Under the pieces are notes generated by a model that saw nothing but the letters and a program-made list of their open reading frames with translations, was not told the origin of the DNA and made no database searches. Below, piece after piece: positions 51,571-57,509 of a DNA stretch of 57,509 nt (position 1 is its first letter; each line of letters starts with the position of its first letter). Origin of the DNA: Clostridiaceae bacterium BRH_c20a (GTDB lineage Bacteria > Bacillota > Peptococcia > Peptococcales > BICA1-8); the NCBI GenBank assembly GCA_000961765.1, contig LADT01000075.1, positions 1 to 57,509 of the forward strand, read 5' to 3'. Both the position numbers and the translations under genes were made by a program.

Positions 51571-52663
51571 AAGAGGCACCATCTCGCCTAGACAAGTATT
51601 TTTTATATTGATTATGCTCTTAACGGGAATCTATATTCTGATTTTACCGAGACATTTGGTAACAATTGTAGGTACTGATGGTTGGCTGGTATTATTAGTT
51701 GGTGGGTTTGTAAGTTCTCTGATGTTATTTTTTATTAATAAGATTTCCCGGAAGTTTCCCGGGAAAACAGTGGTAGAGTTTGCTCCTGTAGTAATGGGAC
51801 TGTTTTTAGGAAAATTATTGGGAGGAATTTTAGTAGTATACTATACGTTTTTAGCAGCAGTCAGTTTGAGGATTTTTGCTGAAATGCTAAAATCGGTTTT
51901 GCTGTCTGATACCCCCCGATGGGTAGTTGTAGTAGCCCTTGTTGCTTTAATAACGTGGATTGTGCAGAATGGCCTGGAAGATATTGCCAGATTTACCGAA
52001 CTTTTAGCACCCATAATTCTGTTGTTATTAATTGCTGCATTTTTGGGTGACGTGCGCTATATGGAAGCTATAAGACTTAGACCCATGTTTCAGTCAGCCG
52101 CACTTCCCCTCTTAGAAGGATTCCTAAGCTCCCTTTCCTATTTTGGAATTATCATAGTACTATTAATGCTTTATCCTTATGTAAATGCTCCAAAAAAGTT
52201 GACTATCACGAGCCTACTGGCTCTAGCTTTTGCAGTTCTTATCACAATTGGGTTTTTTATCGGAGCTGTGGCTACTTTTGGTATTTACGAAACAGGTAGA
52301 ATGGCTTGGCCTGTAATTGAATTGGTGAAAATGGTCAGAGTTGGCGAATTCTTGGAGCGGGTAGAATCACTTTTTTTATCAGTTTGGTTAAGTATCGCTT
52401 TTATAAATGTTAGTGTACTGGCCTTTTGTTCAGTTTCCGGTTGGACTCAACTAATAAATGCGGAAAATTACCGTAAACTTACCTACCCAATTATGCTTTC
52501 CCTCTTATTATTAAGTCTCTGGCCCAGAGATTTATTGGATGTCTTAGGTTTATATAGTTTGAACTTTACCTATGGTTTTCTCATAACATTAATAATACCG
52601 TTTTTCATATTTGTGGTTAGCCAATTTCACAAAGGGGAGAAAAATGATGTCAGCAACCCATAA
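51563..52663 (+). CDS. Spore germination protein, GerAB/GerKB family permease
   Basis: 366 residues, about ten helices, of the APC-superfamily spore permease group. MIKRGTISPRQVFFILIMLL at the N-terminus is typical; WLVLLVGGFVSSLMLFFI follows. It binds the germinant in receptor complexes. The frame opens at 51533, but ATG 51563 after GGGAGCGGG matches family starts. It overlaps gerKA by eight bases and the next gene by twenty. Confidence 0.9.
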   Translation: MIKRGTISPRQVFFILIMLLTGIYILILPRHLVTIVGTDGWLVLLVGGFVSSLMLFFINKISRKFPGKTVVEFAPVVMGLFLGKLLGGILVVYYTFLAAVSLRIFAEMLKSVLLSDTPRWVVVVALVALITWIVQNGLEDIARFTELLAPIILLLLIAAFLGDVRYMEAIRLRPMFQSAALPLLEGFLSSLSYFGIIIVLLMLYPYVNAPKKLTITSLLALAFAVLITIGFFIGAVATFGIYETGRMAWPVIELVKMVRVGEFLERVESLFLSVWLSIAFINVSVLAFCSVSGWTQLINAENYRKLTYPIMLSLLLLSLWPRDLLDVLGLYSLNFTYGFLITLIIPFFIFVVSQFHKGEKNDVSNP

Positions 52664-53861
52664 GAAGCTTCTGCTGCTGCTGTTTATCTCTATAATATTC
52701 TTGTCTGGCTGCTGGGATAGAAAAGAGATAAATCAAATAGGTTTTGCTGTGGGATTAGGAATAGATAAAGATGGAGATAATTACCAAATCATAACACAAA
52801 TGGCACTTCCTTCATTACTGGAAGGGGGTGGCGGCGGTGATGAACCCCCTGTTTGGGTTGTAGGCGGGAAAGGCAGAACGGTTTTTGAGGCTATTAGAGA
52901 TGTCAATACCAGGTCTGCCCGAAGGCCCTTTTGGGGTCATTTAAATGTTATCGTAATAGGTGAGGAAGTGGCAAAAGACGGACTCATACCTGTAATAGAT
53001 CTTTTAAGTAGAGGCCAAGAGCTAAGAAGGTCTAACTATATTGTTATCGCTCAAGGTAAGGCCCGGGATATTTTGGAGGCACAGCCCAAGCTTGAGAGTA
53101 TAAATGCAATATTTATCAGCCAATTGATTGAAAACAGAACAGGTCAATCCGTGGCTCCTGCAGTTACTATAAATGATTTGTTAATAACATTAAGCTCTTC
53201 GGGCATAGAAAGTGTTTTGCCTCGTATTTCTGCCCTTGAGCAGGAAAGCTTTTTACCCCCAAAAAAGGAAGAGGGTGGTGACTCACCAGAAGGTGAGGAA
53301 AAGCCTAAAGAGATCTTGGAACTTAGAGGGACGGGCATCTTTAAAAATGATAAATTAATTGATTGGATGGATGAAGAAACAACAAGAGGTTATCTTTGGG
53401 TGCGGGGTCAAGTCAGAGGTGGAATTATTGTTGTAGAGAACCCATCTGAGCCTGGGGCAAATATATCTTTGGAAATTAAAAGTAATAAAAGTAAAATTAC
53501 TCCCCGTGTGGAAAATGGGAAAATAGCAATAGATATTAATATTTCCTCCACCTTTAACCTAGTAGAAAATGCTGGTTTTGTTAGTGTAGAGTCAAAGGCT
53601 ACAATGCAGGATTTGCGGCAACGGGCAAGTGAAGCAATTAGAAAGGAGGTCAATAAAGCAATCAAAAAGGCACAGGAGAATAAAACAGACATCTTGGGTT
53701 TAGGTGAGCATGTTAGGGTGCAATACCCTGGTATGTGGCGAGAGATCCAATGGTCTGAGCTTTTTCACACTGTGGAAATTCGTGTGAATACAGAGGCAGT
53801 TATTCAAGAGGCGGCAATGACATTAAAGCCTGTTACCCCTCCCTCCCAACGCTCTAAATAA
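52644..53861 (+). CDS. Spore germination lipoprotein, GerAC/GerKC family
   Basis: 405 residues. Signal peptide with lipobox LSGC followed by WDRKEINQIGFAVGLGIDKD, the family hallmark; SARRPFWGHLNVIVIGEEVAKDG in the middle. The C-terminal Ger(x)C domain follows a low-complexity EEGGDSPEGEEKPKE linker. It forms the outer-face subunit of the receptor and would be lipidated by Lgt. ATG 52644 lies four bases after AGGGGAG. Confidence 0.91.
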   Translation: MMSATHKKLLLLLFISIIFLSGCWDRKEINQIGFAVGLGIDKDGDNYQIITQMALPSLLEGGGGGDEPPVWVVGGKGRTVFEAIRDVNTRSARRPFWGHLNVIVIGEEVAKDGLIPVIDLLSRGQELRRSNYIVIAQGKARDILEAQPKLESINAIFISQLIENRTGQSVAPAVTINDLLITLSSSGIESVLPRISALEQESFLPPKKEEGGDSPEGEEKPKEILELRGTGIFKNDKLIDWMDEETTRGYLWVRGQVRGGIIVVENPSEPGANISLEIKSNKSKITPRVENGKIAIDINISSTFNLVENAGFVSVESKATMQDLRQRASEAIRKEVNKAIKKAQENKTDILGLGEHVRVQYPGMWREIQWSELFHTVEIRVNTEAVIQEAAMTLKPVTPPSQRSK

Positions 53862-53911
53862 GTATGACCGTTGAAAGGCATTCCCTACCAGCGCACACAA
53901 TTTTACCATTT

Positions 53912-53986
53912 GTAGGGGCTGGTTTCCATGCCAGCCCGACTGCCGCTGATGCATGCTATTGCGGGGCGGCGTGGAAACCGACTCCT
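53912..53986. repeat. Inverted pair of GTAGGGG palindromes (REPIN-like)
   Basis: TAGGGGCTGGTTTCCATGCC at 53913 and, in reverse orientation, TAGGAGTCGGTTTCCACGCC ending at 53986: about 19 of 25 bases match. The first unit is itself a hairpin (GGGCTGG/CCAGCCC). A single related copy is at 49655. Confidence 0.7.
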
Positions 53987-54041
53987 ATTCTTTCACTGTT
54001 CCATCTTTTAATTTTTATTTTTTCTGTAGAACTGTAGTTGT

Positions 54042-54070
54042 AAAATGGCTCAGCCGTTTTTTTTATTTTT
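54042..54070 (+). terminator. Terminator of the ger operon
   Basis: AAAATGGC, TCA, GCCGTTTT with a long T-rich tail, 180 bases after gerKC, beyond the repeat pair. Confidence 0.75.
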
Positions 54071-54140
54071 TTGTAATAATTTCCTTTCTTCCCGGATATG
54101 ATTTATTGATATATTACCGAGAAGAAAGGAGGCTTTTTAA

Positions 54141-54764
54141 TTGTCAAAAAAAATATTAATTCTGGTTACAATTGTTACCTTATGTATCTTTACTCTGACT
54201 GGCTGTGGGTTACTGGATAAGCTTTTATCGATTAAAGATGACTTTAAGAAAGAGGCAGAAGTACCAAGTGAAAAAGAACAGGTACAAATACAAGTAGATA
54301 CACCGCAGGTCAACGAACTAGTAATAAACACCCAGGCCACTGAATACAAGACTGTTCTTTTGTATTTTGGATCTTCTGATGGTGAACATTTAGTTGCAGT
54401 GGAAAAGGATATAGCAAAGGTTGAAGGTATTGCAAGGCAAACAATTAATGCTTTAATTGAAGGTCCGGATTTTCAAAGCGGTCTTCTCCCAACAATTCCT
54501 GCAGGTGCAAGTTTGTTAGACATAAATGTTAAAGATGATGGATTGTGTATAGTTGATTTTAGTGAAGAGTTGGTAGCTAATATGCCCGGCGGTAAGCTTA
54601 ATGAACAACTAACAGTTTACTCTATAGTTAATACCCTTTGTCAGTTCCCCACCGTAGAGCGTGTGGAATTTAGGGTAGATGGAAAGAAAATGGATACGTT
54701 ATTAGGGCATATTAATTTAGACCCAGCGGTATCAACTAATGCTCAGTTAGTAATCTCTCGATAA
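54141..54764 (+). CDS. GerMN-domain lipoprotein
   Basis: 207 residues. Signal peptide with lipobox LTGC, a charged linker, and a GerMN domain (KTVLLYFGSSDGEHLVAVEK, RQTINALIEGP, GASLLDINVKDDGLCIVDFS, YSIVNTLCQFPTVERVEFRV). Same layout as the protein at 32432 but with clearly different sequence. Likely sporulation/germination envelope role. TTG start eight bases after AGGAGG. Confidence 0.87.
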   Translation: MSKKILILVTIVTLCIFTLTGCGLLDKLLSIKDDFKKEAEVPSEKEQVQIQVDTPQVNELVINTQATEYKTVLLYFGSSDGEHLVAVEKDIAKVEGIARQTINALIEGPDFQSGLLPTIPAGASLLDINVKDDGLCIVDFSEELVANMPGGKLNEQLTVYSIVNTLCQFPTVERVEFRVDGKKMDTLLGHINLDPAVSTNAQLVISR

Positions 54765-54791
54765 AAATTTCATATGCTAGCTAAAAGTTTA

Positions 54792-54828
54792 AATACCCTA
54801 TCCCTTTTTGGTGATAGGGTATTTTTTG
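54792..54828 (+). terminator. Intrinsic terminator
   Basis: AATACCCTATC and GATAGGGTATT around a ten-base loop, then Ts. A second smaller hairpin with T-tail follows at 54836-54860. Confidence 0.88.
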
Positions 54829-55023
54829 TATTGAACGCCTATTTATAATAGGTGCTTTTTAATGGTCAGAAAAACTCGATATCCTGCGAAATATGTAATT
54901 AAAGAATATTAGCTGAAGCGGAATTGATGTTTAGTTAATCTTTACCAAGGTGTTTTTTGAAGGATTTTGTTAATAAAAAGCGAATTAAGTCTAAGATTAT
55001 GAAAGGAGGTGAATTAGAAAAAA

Positions 55024-57429
55024 TTGGCCAGAAAGAAAATATTTTCAATAGTATGTATTTTCCTAATCGCAGCTTTATTGAGTTCGGTTTTTCCTGCAGG
55101 CTTATTAGCCCAGGAGCGAATTGGTAAAGTAACTGGAAGTAATATTAATGTTAGAAAAGGACCTGGTACTCAATATGCTCGTATTACCAGCTTAGCGGCC
55201 GAGCAATTTGTAACTATTGTGGGTGAGAAAGACAACTGGTTTCAAGCCAAGCTTTCCGACGGTACTGTCGGTTGGATTGCCGGATGGTTGATTAACGAAC
55301 AGAACGACGGTTTGGAAAAGGCTGTAGTTACAGGGAGTGTAGTCAATATCCGTAAAGGACCTGGCACCCAGCATGCTGTTAGTGGACAAGTTAAGAGCGG
55401 TGCTGAGTTAACTATTTTAAAAGGCGAAAGTAATTGGTATTTAGTAAAATTGCCTGATGGCAAGCAGGGGTGGATTGCTGGCTGGATGGTTAGTGTAAAC
55501 CGCGTAGCGGGGGCCCAAATAGGTTTTATTAACGGGTCAGCTGTAAATGTTCGTCAGGGAGCAAGTACTACATATCCTTTGCTTTTTAAGCTAAATAATG
55601 GTGAACAGGTTGTAATAAAAGAAGAAAAGGCTGACTGGTATTTAATTGAAGCAAAACAAGGTTCAGGCTGGGTGGCTGCTTGGTTGATAAATCTGCCTGG
55701 AACGTCTCAGGGTTCTCGGAATGCTTTAGTTACCGGCTCAATTGTAAATGTGCGCCAAGAAGCCACTACGCAAGCCTCAAGGGTTACCCAGGTTAAAGCG
55801 GGGGAAGTAGTTGAGATTATTGGCGAAAAGAATGACTGGTATCAGATTAAAACCAGTTCTGGAAAACAAGGCTGGATTTTAAATTCATTGCTATCCCTAG
55901 AGAGTAGCATAGAACAGCCTGCAGTCCCTTCTGTACCTGTAACACCACCACCTGTTGAAACAAAGACTAAAACGGTAATAGTTACCGGGAGTGTTGTAAA
56001 TATCAGACAAGGGGCTAGCCTAGACTTTCCGACTATTACAAAGGTAAATGGCGGGACTGAATTAAAGGTTTTAGGTTCTCAGGGTGACTGGTATAAAATA
56101 CAGTTGGCTGATGGACGACAAGGTTGGATTGCTAACTGGTTAACGGTTGACAAAAATTCCCAACCCCTTCCCCAACCAAAAGAATATATTAATGAACTTA
56201 AGTTGACTCTAGACAATGAGAAGATCTTAGCTTTTAACAATATGGGTGACAAATTAGTTATCAGTCTATCTGGAGTAAACAACAATCAATATCAAATTAA
56301 ACGAGCGAATGATAACAGGTTATTAATAGAATTGAATTCGGCTAATCTAAGGGATATGGTTCAACCCTTAGACAACTGGGGTGTTAAGGAAATAAAAATA
56401 AGTGGACAGACTGTTATTATCACCTTTGACAAAGACTTTAAGCACCAGTTTAAATATAACAGTTCTTCCCGTGCGCTGGAGTTAGATGTTACATATCCGG
56501 CGGAACAGTTAATTCCTGTTAAACAAATCAAGCTAAATCCCCAGGAGAATCAGACGGTAGTGCAGATTGCTTCCGACAGAAAAATTGATTATACTGCTCA
56601 GGAGTCAGGGCCAAACAAATTAGTGATTGATTTACCGCAAAGTTCACTACAATTAGTTTCACAATTGGAAGCTGAACAAAATGTAGCATTTGGACCTATT
56701 CGGAAGGTGACCTCCAGGCAGCTTGCACCTGATTTAGTACGGGTTGAAGCAGAGTTTGCCCCTGGTGCCCAATATCAAGTTACTCAACAGGACGATTATA
56801 TTGTCTTGGGTGCTAAAATAACCCAGGGTAATTTAGCAGGCAAAACAATAGTTATCGACCCCGGTCACGGCAGTGTTCAGCCAGGTGGTTGGACAGACCC
56901 AGGTGCAATTGGCAAGACATTGAAGATTGTAGAACGGGATGTTAATTTGGATGTGGCTCTAAAAGTGCAGCAGTATCTTACCCAGCAAGGTGCCCGGGTG
57001 ATTATGACCCATTCCACAGGTCGGACTTTTTTAAGCTTGGCAGGGCGAGCAGATGTAGCTAATAATATTGGTGCCGACATTTTTGTCAGCATCCATGCCA
57101 ATTCAAATAATAATCGTGCTATTTCAGGTACTTCAGTTTATTATTATGCACCTACCTGGCATAGTGAGCTCTCATCCCAAAGATGGCTGCGGCAAAGATT
57201 GGCTCTTTCTATCCAGAATGAGATGGTTAAAGCCGGAAGGCGTATCGATCTTGGGATAATGGAGGAAAGCTTTGCTGTTATTCGGGAAACTAAGGTTCCT
57301 TCAGTGTTGGTTGAGATGGCATTCTTAAGTAACCCCGAGGAAGAGAGGCTTTTAAATACAGACCAGTTCCAAAACCAAATGGCATGGGGTATTTTTAAAG
57401 GGATTGAAAGCTATTTTAGAGGGCTGTAA
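55024..57429 (+). CDS. N-acetylmuramoyl-L-alanine amidase with five SH3b repeats and AMIN region
   Basis: 801 residues. Signal peptide, then five SH3b repeats of ~55-60 residues (near 35, 100, 165, 235 and 320; each with a GS-x-x-NVRxGxxT or NIRxG motif and ending GWI), one or two AMIN-like beta domains (~390-600), and a C-terminal Amidase_3 domain. Zinc and catalytic residues are visible: DPGHG, ERDVNLDVA, SIHANSNN and VEMAFLSNPEEE. It cleaves the glycan-peptide bond, probably in daughter-cell or spore/mother-cell wall hydrolysis. TTG start with AGGAGG 14 bases upstream, rather far; no better start precedes the signal peptide. Confidence 0.92.
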   Translation: MARKKIFSIVCIFLIAALLSSVFPAGLLAQERIGKVTGSNINVRKGPGTQYARITSLAAEQFVTIVGEKDNWFQAKLSDGTVGWIAGWLINEQNDGLEKAVVTGSVVNIRKGPGTQHAVSGQVKSGAELTILKGESNWYLVKLPDGKQGWIAGWMVSVNRVAGAQIGFINGSAVNVRQGASTTYPLLFKLNNGEQVVIKEEKADWYLIEAKQGSGWVAAWLINLPGTSQGSRNALVTGSIVNVRQEATTQASRVTQVKAGEVVEIIGEKNDWYQIKTSSGKQGWILNSLLSLESSIEQPAVPSVPVTPPPVETKTKTVIVTGSVVNIRQGASLDFPTITKVNGGTELKVLGSQGDWYKIQLADGRQGWIANWLTVDKNSQPLPQPKEYINELKLTLDNEKILAFNNMGDKLVISLSGVNNNQYQIKRANDNRLLIELNSANLRDMVQPLDNWGVKEIKISGQTVIITFDKDFKHQFKYNSSSRALELDVTYPAEQLIPVKQIKLNPQENQTVVQIASDRKIDYTAQESGPNKLVIDLPQSSLQLVSQLEAEQNVAFGPIRKVTSRQLAPDLVRVEAEFAPGAQYQVTQQDDYIVLGAKITQGNLAGKTIVIDPGHGSVQPGGWTDPGAIGKTLKIVERDVNLDVALKVQQYLTQQGARVIMTHSTGRTFLSLAGRADVANNIGADIFVSIHANSNNNRAISGTSVYYYAPTWHSELSSQRWLRQRLALSIQNEMVKAGRRIDLGIMEESFAVIRETKVPSVLVEMAFLSNPEEERLLNTDQFQNQMAWGIFKGIESYFRGL

Positions 57430-57431
57430 TA

Positions 57432-57509
57432 GGGCAGGGGACACACCTGCCGAGTTTAAGATAGCCTGAAAGCCAGGAATGTCCCCAACGAAGTGGGACA
57501 CACCTCAAT
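57432..57509. repeat. REP-like hairpins at window end
   Basis: GGCAGG...CCTGCC hairpin containing GGGGACACACCT, then GTCCCC...GGGAC with a second GGGACACACCT. The motif also occurs at 17029-17040. The window ends inside the element. Confidence 0.5.

Noticed and set aside
54829-55023. tRNA or other structured RNA in the gap before the amidase
   Set aside because: Only a small hairpin with T-tail is seen; no cloverleaf, TTCGA loop or CCA-like end. No tRNA was seen anywhere in the window.

Overview
The window looks like chromosomal DNA of a low-GC, endospore-forming, probably anaerobic Firmicute (class Clostridia is my inference). The evidence is a gerA-type germination operon, two GerMN lipoproteins, an S-layer-homology protein, phosphate butyryltransferase plus butyrate kinase, iron-sulfur proteins, a cobalamin riboswitch, frequent TTG/GTG starts behind strong Shine-Dalgarno (SD) sites, and many intrinsic terminators. 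No rRNA, tRNA or CRISPR array was seen. The nearest genus cannot be fixed from sequence alone.

Layout. 1-500: end of an insertion sequence with a cut-off transposase. 599-9.7 kb: CoxE-like VWA protein, EamA permease, CoA-disulfide-reductase/rhodanese flavoprotein, murI, a large SLH-domain surface protein and a RhuM-family protein. 9.9-18.9 kb: GltD-like oxidoreductase, DEAD-box helicase, cysteine desulfurase and thiI (sulfur transfer to tRNA/thiamine), a Fpg-family glycosylase, a YbaK deacylase, a thioesterase and a second EamA permease, separated by repeat-rich spacers. 19.2-27.9 kb: a nine-gene aromatic amino-acid cluster aroF-pheA-tyrA-aroA-aroE-aroC-aroK-aroB-aroH behind a clear promoter and a possible attenuator. 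28-36.7 kb: DUF2062 and DUF3243 proteins, ptb-buk, DUF421, a GerMN lipoprotein, small unknown proteins, a Ca2+/cation antiporter coupled to a possible papain-like protein, and a HAD phosphatase. 36.7-45.7 kb: a small basic ORF, a GHL10 glycosidase, ogt, a DUF362 ferredoxin, a membrane hydrolase, and a lactate-utilisation pair (lutC plus a fused lutB-lutA) facing a Crp/Fnr regulator. 45.9-57.4 kb: B12-riboswitch-controlled cobT, a small HTH regulator, YitT, lgt, the gerKA-KB-KC operon, a second GerMN lipoprotein and a five-SH3b cell-wall amidase.

The least ordinary features are not enzymes. (1) At least four copies of a 65-180 bp intergenic element rich in GATGCATC boxes, bounded in the best copies by GGCATC...GATGCC inverted ends. 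(2) Another intergenic family built from TTAACC/TTAGCC hexamers, GCGAA boxes and an AGTAATGC palindrome. (3) Two aromatic-branch genes, tyrA and aroH, have no ATG/GTG/TTG upstream of their conserved N-termini but have an ATT seven bases after a good SD, suggesting AUU initiation. (4) A 54-codon basic ORF at 36769-36933 has its own SD and terminator. All functions are inferred by reading motifs; no database search was run.
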